From Mucilaginibacter terrenus (GTDB lineage Bacteria > Bacteroidota > Bacteroidia > Sphingobacteriales > Sphingobacteriaceae), in assembly GCF_003432065.1 (NCBI RefSeq), contig NZ_QWDE01000005.1, forward strand, positions 62,001 through 126,000: a stretch of 64,000 nucleotides of DNA, written 5' to 3'. The position numbers and the translations under genes were made by a program. The notes under the pieces are model-generated. The model saw only the letters and a program-made list of their open reading frames with translations, ran no database searches and was not told the DNA's origin. Within the stretch, counting starts at the first letter, position 1. Each line of letters opens with the position of its first letter. Shown here in pieces: positions 1 through 8,559 of this stretch.

Positions 1-187
1 GTGTACGCCAAATTTCAAGGTCACCATTATCGGTATTTACGATAACGTCGCAATTTTCATCAGTACCATATTTTTTCCTGATCATGCTCCTGAAAACGTC
101 TTCAAGCACACTCATCATGGTTGGGCGATCGATATTCTTAAAATCTTTAAACTCCTGGAAGGAATCGATCAAATTAATATTGCTCAT
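1..187 (-). CDS. nusA: Transcription termination/antitermination factor NusA, N-terminal fragment
   Basis: The first 62 codons of a minus-strand gene that runs off the left edge. The translation starts MSNINLIDSFQEFKDFKNID and continues with a MMSVLEDVFRSMIRKKYG stretch, which is the N-terminal RNA-polymerase-binding domain of NusA. NusA is a cytoplasmic factor that binds RNA polymerase and modulates pausing and termination. It lies four bases downstream of rimP in the same direction, the usual rimP-nusA-infB order. The S1 and KH domains are outside the window. Confidence 0.88.
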   Translation of the reverse strand, partial: MSNINLIDSFQEFKDFKNIDRPTMMSVLEDVFRSMIRKKYGTDENCDVIVNTDNGDLEIWRT

Positions 188-191
188 TTTC

Positions 192-656
192 TTACTTAAA
201 TGATATTAAAACTTTTGTTTCTGATATGTTTTCTGTGGGAATCACGCTTTCAACAACTTCTGCTTTCTTCCCTTTTTGCTTTATAGTTTCGTCAATCGTT
301 ATCGTTCCGCTGCCGGCAGCTTTAAGTATGCCTTCACGCTTGGTTCCGTCTGCCATTTTAATACCCAGGTTACGGCCAATATTCTTTGTGTATTGGCGCT
401 CCAGCGTAAGCGGAGTATCAATGCCTGGCGATGATACCTCCAGGTTGTAGGCGGCCTCTATCACGTTCTCTTCCTCCAGATGAAAACCTACGTGCCTGCT
501 TATGGCTACACAATCATCTATACCAATGCCATTGTCACCATCAACCAAAATCATCAGCTTGCCATTGGAATGCATTTTAACATCTACCAAAAACAGGTTG
601 GGTTTGTCGGCTATTTTTTCTTCTACCAGCTCGGTTACCCTTTTCTCGATATTCAT
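192..656 (-). CDS. rimP: Ribosome maturation factor RimP
   Basis: A 154-residue cytoplasmic protein needed for maturation of the 30S subunit. The N-terminal half carries the family pattern: an FLVDVKM strand, a LMILVDGDNGIGIDDC segment and the ISRHVGFHLEE helix, followed by the LEVSSPGIDTPL signature. The C-terminal half (from about residue 85) is the small SH3-like barrel. Length is normal. It is followed directly by nusA, so the two are very likely co-transcribed. Confidence 0.93.
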   Translation of the reverse strand: MNIEKRVTELVEEKIADKPNLFLVDVKMHSNGKLMILVDGDNGIGIDDCVAISRHVGFHLEEENVIEAAYNLEVSSPGIDTPLTLERQYTKNIGRNLGIKMADGTKREGILKAAGSGTITIDETIKQKGKKAEVVESVIPTENISETKVLISFK

Positions 657-690
657 AAACTCCCGGTCGGTTTATTTTGAACGATAAAAT

Positions 691-720
691 AAAAGAGGGG
701 ACAAATCGCCCCCTCTTTTT
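691..720 (-). terminator. Rho-independent terminator downstream of the lipoprotein gene
   Basis: The inverted repeat aaaagagggg / cccctctttt has an 8-nt loop and T-rich flanks on both sides, so it could stop transcription in either direction. On the minus strand it follows the lipoprotein gene ending at 763 and precedes rimP. Confidence 0.8.
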
Positions 721-762
721 AAATTCGGATACAAATATACAAATTATTTTTTATTGCAAATG

Positions 763-1194
763 TTATTGCTTAAAAATCAAATCGGTAAACTGCTGTTTGC
801 CCACCTGTTTAGTGCCGCTGATGTAGTCTGAAGATTGCTTACCAGCATCATACCTGTACCATCGTACAAAGTAGGGCTGTCCTTTTACAAAAGGCGTATC
901 CGGAGTGAAGACCACAACACTGTCTGCAACAACGTATTTACCGGGCTGCGCGTTCTGGTAAGCCTTCAGATCTGTATCGGCAGGCATTTTATAAACCTGT
1001 ACAAGACTCTGCCAAACCTGCGCTGACGAGTCATGAGCCAGTTCACTCACCACCTCGCTGCTTAGGCCGGTAAATTGAAGCGACTGTTTATTATTAGTTA
1101 AGGCGATGTGCACGATGTTAGAGGCAGCACGCTGCTTTGTACACGCCGACAAAGCAAAGCCTATAACCATCAGTAAACCTGCCGTTCTTACCAT
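763..1194 (-). CDS. Small lipoprotein of unknown function
   Basis: An in-frame ORF extends further upstream, to 1275, but the start at 1194 is preferred: it gives a clean lipoprotein signal peptide (MVRTAGLLMVIGFALSAC, lipobox LSAC) and sits 4 bp after the stop of the upstream S9 peptidase gene, suggesting co-transcription. The 143-residue product would be attached to a membrane by its lipidated Cys18. The rest is a beta-rich, polar sequence ending in GKQQFTDLIFKQ with no catalytic motif I recognise. Function unknown. Confidence 0.75.
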   Translation of the reverse strand: MVRTAGLLMVIGFALSACTKQRAASNIVHIALTNNKQSLQFTGLSSEVVSELAHDSSAQVWQSLVQVYKMPADTDLKAYQNAQPGKYVVADSVVVFTPDTPFVKGQPYFVRWYRYDAGKQSSDYISGTKQVGKQQFTDLIFKQ

Positions 1195-1198
1195 TGCC

Positions 1199-3571
1199 TT
1201 ACTTGCCCTTAAGTGTTTCTTCAAACAGTTTGTATATGCGTTTGTACTCGTCGGTCCAGCTGCTGGGCTGCACAAAGCCGTGGTCCTCTACCGGGTACGA
1301 TGCCAGCTCCCAGTTCTCTTTATGCAGTTCTATCAATTTTTGTGTAAGCCTGATAATGTCCTGGTAATTTACGTTCTGGTCTACCATGCCATGCAGCATC
1401 AGCAGGCGCCCCTTTAAGCCGTTCGCAAAATAGATAGGTGAACTTTGCCTGTAAGCAATCTCATCTTCAAAAGGTTCGTTAAGGATGTTCGACGTGTAAC
1501 CATGGTTGTAGTGTGCCCAATCAGTAACGGAGCGTATGGCCCCCCCGGATGCAAATACATCCGGCTGGGTAAACAGCGCCATCAGCGTGATAAAACCGCC
1601 GTAAGAGCCACCGTACAGTCCCACGTGTTTAGGGTTAACACCGTATTTATCTACCAGGTATTTTACACCGTCCACCTGGTCGGTAAGGTCACGGCCGCCC
1701 ATGTGGCGGTAAATGCCCGTACGAATGTCGCGACCGTAGCCAGAGCTGGCGGTATAATCAATGTCCATAACGGTGTAGCCGTTATCCACCAGCATATTAT
1801 TAAACATATACTCACGGAAGTAGCTGCTCCACCAGTAGTGCGCATTTTGCAGATAACCTGCCCCGTGCACAAAAACCACCGCAGGCTTTGCCGGGTCAGG
1901 GTTTTTAGGGGCATATACCCGGGCATAAATATCGCTTCCGTAACGGTTCTTAAAGCTGATCACCTCGGGTTCGCGCCAAGGGTAGCTTTTGAACTCAGCA
2001 CTTATTGAATTGGTTACCTGTACCGCCTTTGCACCGGGCTTGTTCGGTTGCAGGTAAAGCTCCCAGGGTTTGTTAGAGTAGGAGTAGCGTATAGCCAGCC
2101 ACTTTTCATCAGGCGAAAGATCAATCTCGTTGCCGCCCTTCATAGTGGTTAGTTTTACGGGTGCACCGCCGCCAGCCGGGATCTTATAAAAAGCCGTAAC
2201 GCCAGGGTGCTCTATATTGGCGGTGAAGTAAAAGGTTTTCTTGTCGTTTGATAAACGCAGCGTTTGCACTTCCCACTTCCCCGAGGTAAGCTGTTTTTTG
2301 TTGCCGCTTACCACATCTGCAACATACAGGTGCGAGTAGCCGCTGGCCTCGCTCTGGTAATAAAAGTGGGTGTTGTCTAACCAACCTAATGTACCGTCGG
2401 CAAAAAACCCGCCCGTACCGGGGCCACCTATCCACGCTTCGTCTCGCTGGCGGTCCAGCAGGCTTAGCTTACCGCTTGCAGCATCCAGCTTCATTATCCA
2501 GCGGTCTTTATTATCCTGCGATTCTACTACAACAACGGCATACTTGCTGTTATCGTTCCATATTACCGCGCTGATGTCCACCTTACGGTCGGCATTTGCT
2601 TTTTTACGTTCTTCCAGTTGTTTAGAGTAATCTTTAAGGTAGTCAGGCAAGTCCTTTATGCCGGGGATCTCTTTTGTGCTGATGGCGTAAACGGTATCAC
2701 GCTCCCGGTCGAAAATGTAGCTTACTGATGTGGACTGCGGAGCGCCTACCTTTGTACGGTTAGGTATATCTTCGGTATAGCCTGATGCAGTAACGTAGTT
2801 GGGCACAATCGCGTTCTTTGCACCTTCGGCAGGCTGTACGAGGCGGTAAGTAACAAACCGCTCATCCGGACTTATTTGTACCGAACCAACACGCTTATCG
2901 CCAAAGGCAAGTTCTTTTAACCTGCGTGCAGCCAACTCCTTGCGCTCAGCAGAATCAAGCTTGCGGTCTTTTTCCTCTACCTTTATAATATCAAACAGTT
3001 CAAGCTGCTGCTTTTTAAGCCACTTTTCCTGCGCGTTATCTCCGCCCTTCTTACCCGTTGACGAAGCTGTCTTTACAAAATTGGTTAGCTGCACCAGTTC
3101 ACCTTTTGCAAAACTTAGTTTATAAAGGTTGTTGTCTTTTGAGTAGATCACCGCACTTTCGTCACCGGTAAAAACAGGATTGCTCTCCCTGTCAGATGTA
3201 TAGGTGAGCTGGGTGGTTTTGCCAGAGGGAAGGCTAATCAGAAAGATATCTCCATTTTGCTCATATATCTTTTTAGTGTGATTTTTATTCCAACGTCCAT
3301 TTTCGGGCGGCAGGCTTTTGTGTTCGTTCACACTAACCAGCTGTGGTTTAAGGTTACCGGTGGTTATCGAATACAGGTCGTCACGCTCGGCATTGGTGGG
3401 GTTCCATGAAAAGTATACCTTGCGGCTGTCGTCGCTCCAGCGGATGTTTGATGGTGAGGTGCCTATCCATTTAGGGTCGCGCATTATTTTTTCTATAGTA
3501 AGCGGGCCAAGGTTTTGTGCCGAAGCAATAACACAGGAGAATAAAAGCGGCAGGAATAAAAGTTTCTTCAT
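1199..3571 (-). CDS. S9 family prolyl oligopeptidase / dipeptidyl-peptidase
   Basis: A 790-residue secreted serine peptidase. It has a signal peptide (MKKLLFLPLLFSCVIASAQ), a long N-terminal beta-propeller with repeated WSDDSRKVYF / SPDEKWLAIRY-type blades, and a C-terminal alpha/beta hydrolase domain. The hydrolase domain shows the nucleophile motif GGSYGG, an oxyanion-side FVHGAGYLQN loop and a C-terminal EDHGF that supplies the catalytic His. The family cleaves short peptides, often after proline or as dipeptides; the exact specificity cannot be read. It is followed by a small lipoprotein gene 4 bp downstream. Confidence 0.9.
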   Translation of the reverse strand: MKKLLFLPLLFSCVIASAQNLGPLTIEKIMRDPKWIGTSPSNIRWSDDSRKVYFSWNPTNAERDDLYSITTGNLKPQLVSVNEHKSLPPENGRWNKNHTKKIYEQNGDIFLISLPSGKTTQLTYTSDRESNPVFTGDESAVIYSKDNNLYKLSFAKGELVQLTNFVKTASSTGKKGGDNAQEKWLKKQQLELFDIIKVEEKDRKLDSAERKELAARRLKELAFGDKRVGSVQISPDERFVTYRLVQPAEGAKNAIVPNYVTASGYTEDIPNRTKVGAPQSTSVSYIFDRERDTVYAISTKEIPGIKDLPDYLKDYSKQLEERKKANADRKVDISAVIWNDNSKYAVVVVESQDNKDRWIMKLDAASGKLSLLDRQRDEAWIGGPGTGGFFADGTLGWLDNTHFYYQSEASGYSHLYVADVVSGNKKQLTSGKWEVQTLRLSNDKKTFYFTANIEHPGVTAFYKIPAGGGAPVKLTTMKGGNEIDLSPDEKWLAIRYSYSNKPWELYLQPNKPGAKAVQVTNSISAEFKSYPWREPEVISFKNRYGSDIYARVYAPKNPDPAKPAVVFVHGAGYLQNAHYWWSSYFREYMFNNMLVDNGYTVMDIDYTASSGYGRDIRTGIYRHMGGRDLTDQVDGVKYLVDKYGVNPKHVGLYGGSYGGFITLMALFTQPDVFASGGAIRSVTDWAHYNHGYTSNILNEPFEDEIAYRQSSPIYFANGLKGRLLMLHGMVDQNVNYQDIIRLTQKLIELHKENWELASYPVEDHGFVQPSSWTDEYKRIYKLFEETLKGK

Positions 3572-3645
3572 TTAATCGGGCATAAATACGCCGCAATTTA
3601 GCAGTTTAGCAGATAATCTTACCGGGATAAGCTTATTGTTACAAT

Positions 3646-4167
3646 ATGGAGCTCAAAGATGGCAAAGTACTATTAAGACGACTACGTCCTGAGGATGCAG
3701 CGACGCTTCAAATGCATGCTGACGATGAGGGCGTCTCTGCCTATTTAAAAGATAGGTTTCCTTATCCTTACACCATCGAGGACGCCGAGTTTTTCATTAA
3801 CCTAAAGATGAATGAGGACCCTCAAACTGTTTACGCCATAGACACTGAGGGTGAATTTGCCGGGATGATAGGGCTGGACTTGCGGCAAGATGTATATTGC
3901 AGAACACCGCTGATCGGCTATTGGCTCGGTCGCACTTACTGGGGTGCAGGAATTGCTACCACCGCTGTAAAATTGCTCACCAGCTATGCCTTTAATCAAC
4001 TGGACATGATATGCATACAGGCATTTGTCTTCAGTGAAAATCCTGCTTCGATGCGGGTGCTCGAAAAAGCAGGGTATCAAAAGCAAGGCATCCTAAAGGG
4101 ATCGGTAATTAAACGCAGCAGGATTATGGACGAGCATGTATACGCGGCTTATCCCCAAACTCAATAG
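3646..4167 (+). CDS. GNAT family N-acetyltransferase (RimJ/RimL type)
   Basis: A 173-residue cytoplasmic acetyltransferase. Visible family features are the opening GKVLLRRLRPEDAATL strand-helix, IGYWLGRTYWGAGIATTAVK (acetyl-CoA pyrophosphate-binding loop, Q/RxxGxG-like) and VFSENPASMRVLEKAGY (motif B). This matches the RimJ/RimL subgroup that acetylates protein N termini or small amines; the substrate is unknown. Its last 7 bp overlap the end of the convergent thiE-like gene. Confidence 0.88.
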   Translation: MELKDGKVLLRRLRPEDAATLQMHADDEGVSAYLKDRFPYPYTIEDAEFFINLKMNEDPQTVYAIDTEGEFAGMIGLDLRQDVYCRTPLIGYWLGRTYWGAGIATTAVKLLTSYAFNQLDMICIQAFVFSENPASMRVLEKAGYQKQGILKGSVIKRSRIMDEHVYAAYPQTQ

Positions 4168-4784
4168 ATCTTTTTGTAAAACTCCTTAACTGCACCAGCC
4201 GGATCTAACGACAGATTCACCGCCGCAGATACTGCTATACCGTAAATACCCGTTTGCAGCAGCCGCTCTACATCTTTTAGCTGTACACCACCAACTGCTA
4301 TTACCGGCACGTCAATGTTCAGCTTTTCCAGCTCGCGGTAACCGTTGTAGCCCAGCAGTGGTTTGTTATTAGGCTTGGTATCAGTATGCGCAAACGGGCC
4401 ATAACCGCAATAATCTACCACGCCGCTATCCTGTACACGCTGCAATAAAGTCGGGTTGGTAGCCGAAGCGCCAAGAGTTTTGTCATCACCTATTGCCTGG
4501 CGTATTGATGCAAAATCAGCATCAAAATCTTCGATGTGCACACCTTGAGCGTCAACTTTATCCAGTAAATGATAATGATTGGTCAATATGAGCGTTGCGC
4601 CCCAGTCGTCGCAAATAGCTGCTATCTCATTTATTTCAGGAATGAGCTCTTCGTTAGTTTTAGACATGCAACGGTATTGCACCCAGTTAGCTCCTGCTTC
4701 GCAGGCTATACGGGCTTGCTCAACGTGGCTGCGATTTGGGAGATCCTGTGTGAGATAGTGGAATTTAGAGATATATTTTTTCAT
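4161..4784 (-). CDS. thiE: Thiamine phosphate synthase-like protein
   Basis: A 207-residue TIM-barrel protein. The start at 4784 (MKKYISKFHYLTQDLP) is preferred over an upstream ATG because homologues begin at the first barrel strand. Family hallmarks are VQYR, GVHIEDFDADF, GYGPFAHTDTK (the GPxxxTxTK phosphate site) and VPVIAVGGV followed by IAVSAAV. ThiE joins HMP pyrophosphate and thiazole phosphate to make thiamine phosphate. The usual NDR motif is replaced by TNHYH, so the protein is divergent. No riboswitch is visible at this gene; the TPP element in this window lies at the TonB receptor gene instead. Confidence 0.82.
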   Translation of the reverse strand: MKKYISKFHYLTQDLPNRSHVEQARIACEAGANWVQYRCMSKTNEELIPEINEIAAICDDWGATLILTNHYHLLDKVDAQGVHIEDFDADFASIRQAIGDDKTLGASATNPTLLQRVQDSGVVDYCGYGPFAHTDTKPNNKPLLGYNGYRELEKLNIDVPVIAVGGVQLKDVERLLQTGIYGIAVSAAVNLSLDPAGAVKEFYKKIY

Positions 4785-4918
4785 GGGTAAATAGTTAGCC
4801 ATCTGCGGCTTGGCAAAGGTAATCGCGCCGGGCAATTAATCCTTGTTTCGCGATAAAACTAGTTAGTAAATTTTGCGTTAAATTAGCACCTATATACCCG
4901 TTAACACCGTCGCCAAAA

Positions 4919-6445
4919 ATGAAAAAAGTATACCTGCTGATATTGAGCTTCTTTACACTTGCCGCATCTGCACAAAACATAGACCGCAGCAAATTCATCA
5001 AAGACAGCCTTGATAATTATGTTAACCGGGCGCTTACCAACTGGCGCATTCCGGGTGCTGCGGTGTGCATTGTAAAAGATGGCAAAATTGTATTCATGAA
5101 AGGCTACGGCACAAAAGAACTGGGGATAATGAACAAGGTAGACGAGAATACGCTGTTCATGATAGGCAGCAATACCAAAGCCTTCACTGCCACTGCCCTG
5201 GCTATGCTGCAGGCAGATAAAAAGCTTTCTTTAGATGATAAAGTGACCAAATACATACCTGAATTCAAGCTGGATAACAAACCTGCCGCGGAGCTGGCCA
5301 TTATAAAGGACCTCCTTTCTCACCGGCTTGGATTTAGAACCTTCCAGGGTGACTTTACTTTTTACAACTCCAACCTTACCCGGCACGAGGTAATAGATAA
5401 GTTGGGGCAAATGAAAGCAACCTACCCCTTCCGAACTACCTGGGGATATACCAACTCAGCATTTTTAACTGCCGGAGAGATCATCCCGAGGGTGACGGGT
5501 AAACAGTGGGAGGCCTATTTAAAAGAGAACATCTTTGCTCCTCTGGGGATGACCAACACCCTTGCTTTAAGCGCAGACATGCCAAAGGCGCTGAACAGAA
5601 CCGTTCCTCACACTTTGGTTGACGGCCGGCTAATGGCTATCCCTTACGCCAACCTCGACGGACTGGCGCCCGCAGGGTCAATCAGCTCGTCTGCCGCGGA
5701 CATGGGCAAGTGGGTAATGGCACTGCTTAACGATGGCAAGGTGGGGAACCGCCAGGTAATTCCCGCAGCAGCCATACAGGCCACCCGCCAGCCGCAGGAT
5801 ATAGTGGGAAGTACCCGACACCTGAACGGCGAGACCAACTATGTGCTTTATGGACTGGGCTGGATGATACAAGACTACAGCAATCACCGGCTTGTGATGC
5901 ATGATGGTGGCGTAAACGGCTACGTTACATCCGTTACCCTGGTGCCGCAGGATAAGCTTGGCATAGTTATCCTAACCAATACCGACAAGAATGCCTTTTT
6001 TGATGCACTGCGCTGGGAAATAATGGATGCATACTTTAAACAGCGCTTCCGCAACTATAGCGAGGTTTACCTGGCACAAAGCAAAGCAGAGTCGGCGGCA
6101 AGCCTTGAAGCTAACCGTAAACTGCGTGATACCGTTGCTATGATGCGGAAACCACAGCTTTCCATGGACAAATACACCGGCAAATACAGCAACGAGCTAT
6201 ACGGCAACATGGAAGTGATACAAGGCGAAAACAACACACTTGAAATGCGCTTTGAACATCATCAAAAGATGTTTGCCAAATTACAGCCGCTCGGCGGCAA
6301 CCGCTTCTATGTAACCTTTAGCGACCCAACATTCGGTAAAGCCATATTTCCGTTTTTTGTTCAGGATAATAAAGTTACGGGAGTAAGAGTAAAAGTAGCC
6401 GACTTCGTGGAGTACAACCCGTATGATTTTAAGAAGGTGAATTAG
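4919..6445 (+). CDS. Serine hydrolase, beta-lactamase/PBP4-like, with C-terminal DUF3471-type domain
   Basis: A 508-residue exported enzyme with signal peptide MKKVYLLILSFFTLAASAQ. The class C beta-lactamase/esterase fold carries the SxxK nucleophile motif (SNTK at about residue 83), a YTN motif (Tyr-x-Asn) and an HDGGVNGY motif taking the place of KTG. The last ~110 residues (LSMDKYTGKYSNELYGNM onward) look like the DUF3471 beta-barrel common to these hydrolases. Likely a periplasmic peptidase or esterase; a true beta-lactamase is less likely. Stand-alone gene. Confidence 0.88.
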   Translation: MKKVYLLILSFFTLAASAQNIDRSKFIKDSLDNYVNRALTNWRIPGAAVCIVKDGKIVFMKGYGTKELGIMNKVDENTLFMIGSNTKAFTATALAMLQADKKLSLDDKVTKYIPEFKLDNKPAAELAIIKDLLSHRLGFRTFQGDFTFYNSNLTRHEVIDKLGQMKATYPFRTTWGYTNSAFLTAGEIIPRVTGKQWEAYLKENIFAPLGMTNTLALSADMPKALNRTVPHTLVDGRLMAIPYANLDGLAPAGSISSSAADMGKWVMALLNDGKVGNRQVIPAAAIQATRQPQDIVGSTRHLNGETNYVLYGLGWMIQDYSNHRLVMHDGGVNGYVTSVTLVPQDKLGIVILTNTDKNAFFDALRWEIMDAYFKQRFRNYSEVYLAQSKAESAASLEANRKLRDTVAMMRKPQLSMDKYTGKYSNELYGNMEVIQGENNTLEMRFEHHQKMFAKLQPLGGNRFYVTFSDPTFGKAIFPFFVQDNKVTGVRVKVADFVEYNPYDFKKVN

Positions 6446-6481
6446 AGCGCTCTGTTTGAACCTGAGAGCTTTATTGTTATA

Positions 6482-6505
6482 CCTGGATGGTCCGGATCAT
6501 CCAGG
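6482..6505. terminator. Inverted repeat between convergent genes, possible terminator
   Basis: CCTGGATG / CATCCAGG with an 8-nt loop sits in the 89-bp gap between the convergent serine hydrolase and DUF4932-like genes. There is no strong T-run on either side, so it could also be an mRNA-end stabilising hairpin. Confidence 0.45.
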
Positions 6506-6534
6506 CAATTCATAATTGTTTAAATAAGTCTTTG

Positions 6535-7725
6535 TTATTCCTTTAGCTCATCGTACTTTTTTACCTGTTGATCAATAATTACCGGCGTTAACGAGTGAAG
6601 GTAAGCCAGCATCTTTGGCAGGTACTGTTTAAAGTTATGATAGTGTTGCCGATTGGCTTCATACTTCTTCGCCTGAGTTTCAAGTAGTGGCAAAAGCACG
6701 CATTTATATTCACCAATATGAACTTTCCTCAGGCGTTTTGCTTCCTTGCTGTTGCCCATCGCAACGGCAGTCCTTATTTCTCCAAGCCGCACTAAATGCT
6801 CCACTACACATATGTACCAGTTATTGATGTAGTGCGGTGCTAATGATTTTTGGAGTGCGACCGTAAACAAGGCAGAGTCCTTTTTGATCTGATCCGCCAA
6901 CTTCTCAACCTCGGGGTTTACGAATGTATGTCCGATCTCATGTTTGGTTAGCAGGTGAGTGACCTCCGGATTATCAAATCCGAATTTTTTATAGGCACGC
7001 AAACTGTTTTGCATCGGAAGCATCCGGTTCGAACTCATCACTATTGACGGTATAAAACCCTGCGGCGAAACGATACGCGGACTGGTACCGCGATAATTAT
7101 CTGCGCCGGCTGTAATTGGCATAGAAGGAACCACAAAAATCTTATAAGCAGGAAACTTCTTGCCATACCACTTTTCCAATGCCGGAAATGATGCCACATC
7201 GACATCTTTCGTCACCTCAGCTATTGTTCCTTGATAGAATGCCTTATTTTGTTCAAGAAACAAAGCAACATTGGCTTGGTAGTAAAACTTTCTTAGGCTG
7301 TCGGTAAGTTCAGCAAGCACCTGAGTCATTTCCGGATGGTTACCATCACCATCAACCAGTGGTGAGTTATAAAGCGGGCCTGTAGCGGGGAACTCTTTCT
7401 GATTGACAAGGTAGTCCATTATAGGCGAGTTGTCCTGATAGGTATCTTTAACTTGTTTGATCAATTGAGCTATCCGCAAAACGGTCGAATCATTCGCATG
7501 ATTCTTAAATTGTAAATACCCATAGTAAACTATTGGCTGGTGTGCATAGTTCCAATCTTTATGATCGAACACAAAATCATTAATGCGTTCTACTGCAAGC
7601 TTTTCAGCAAAAAAATAAGTTTCAAGGTTAACGTTATACGCAACAGTTACCTTAGAGCGGAGGTGATTATTGGTTTGTGCCCAGCAACATTTTACCAATA
7701 ACATAAGCATCAACAGACCCTTCAT
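6535..7725 (-). CDS. DUF4932-like putative zinc metalloprotease, exported
   Basis: A 396-residue protein with a short signal peptide (MKGLLMLMLLVKCCWAQ). Around residue 262 the sequence KHEIGHTFVNPE contains HEIGH, a classic HExxH zinc-protease motif. The overall pattern (an N-terminal segment of unknown fold, then TSPRIVSPQGF and the HEIGH helix) resembles the DUF4932 family of Bacteroidota. Substrate unknown. The AraC regulator gene next to it lies upstream in the same direction with a 33-bp gap, so the two may be co-transcribed. Confidence 0.72.
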   Translation of the reverse strand: MKGLLMLMLLVKCCWAQTNNHLRSKVTVAYNVNLETYFFAEKLAVERINDFVFDHKDWNYAHQPIVYYGYLQFKNHANDSTVLRIAQLIKQVKDTYQDNSPIMDYLVNQKEFPATGPLYNSPLVDGDGNHPEMTQVLAELTDSLRKFYYQANVALFLEQNKAFYQGTIAEVTKDVDVASFPALEKWYGKKFPAYKIFVVPSMPITAGADNYRGTSPRIVSPQGFIPSIVMSSNRMLPMQNSLRAYKKFGFDNPEVTHLLTKHEIGHTFVNPEVEKLADQIKKDSALFTVALQKSLAPHYINNWYICVVEHLVRLGEIRTAVAMGNSKEAKRLRKVHIGEYKCVLLPLLETQAKKYEANRQHYHNFKQYLPKMLAYLHSLTPVIIDQQVKKYDELKE

Positions 7726-7758
7726 TTACTTTTTGTTATAAATTTAGGCCTAACCAAC

Positions 7759-8532
7759 TCAGGTACAATGTATAATATTGCTATTTTTTATCGCACAGGC
7801 GTTTACTCCGAAAAACTTTTTTAAAGCAGTATTCAGATGGGTACTGTCGTAGAACCCGGTGGCAAATGCAACATCTTTTACAGGCGCTCCATTTAGCAGC
7901 AAACTCTTGGCTGCCTTTAACCTGCTTATTGTTACATAGGCCTGAGGTGTAATGCCTTTTGCAGCTTTAAACCTCCTGATAAAATGATACTTACTCATGC
8001 AAAAACTGCGGGCTAGCCAATCTAAGGTTACTTTTTCAAAACCTGCTTCAGATATCATTTCATCAATACGTGTAAATACATCTATATTTTGTTCGCCAGG
8101 ACCAGTTGAATATTTCGCCAGATTTTTAATTATCCCATCAAGGTGTGCATTGCAGATAACACTACCATCAAATAAAGCATTAATAGCGTTAGTAATACAT
8201 TGGTCTTCTATAACTCTTTCCAGTTTATTTACAGCCTTTCCTTTATTGAAATATTTTAGTACTTCCGGATTTACGTAAAGTGTTTTGTAGCTGTAACCAC
8301 TCTCATCTAATGAGAAGTTTTTATGCGCCTCATTAGCCTGAGTAATAGAAATGGAACCACTAGTGGCGTAATAGGTTGATTGCCGGGTTTGCAGCACCTC
8401 CGTTCCATCGGTGATAACAGAAACGCAGTAGTAATCGTGCATATGAAAGGGGAAATAATCGACTTCATTTGCCGACATAAACATCTCTGTATTATCAAGA
8501 GAGCTACTTCTAAGGTACTTGAAAAACGCCAT
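7759..8532 (-). CDS. AraC family transcriptional regulator
   Basis: A 257-residue cytoplasmic regulator. Residues ~15-120 are a cupin-like ligand-sensing domain (HMHDYYCVSVITDGTEVLQT). The C-terminal ~100 residues carry two helix-turn-helix units: LDWLARSFCMSKYHFIRRF and VKDVAFATGFYDSTHLNTAL, the second matching the AraC signature. The ligand cannot be read. It lies between the M20 amidohydrolase (28 bp upstream) and the DUF4932-like gene (33 bp downstream), all on the minus strand, so it may regulate its own cluster. Confidence 0.9.
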   Translation of the reverse strand: MAFFKYLRSSSLDNTEMFMSANEVDYFPFHMHDYYCVSVITDGTEVLQTRQSTYYATSGSISITQANEAHKNFSLDESGYSYKTLYVNPEVLKYFNKGKAVNKLERVIEDQCITNAINALFDGSVICNAHLDGIIKNLAKYSTGPGEQNIDVFTRIDEMISEAGFEKVTLDWLARSFCMSKYHFIRRFKAAKGITPQAYVTISRLKAAKSLLLNGAPVKDVAFATGFYDSTHLNTALKKFFGVNACAIKNSNIIHCT

Positions 8533-8559
8533 CGTGTTTTACTTTTATGTCGCTAAGTG

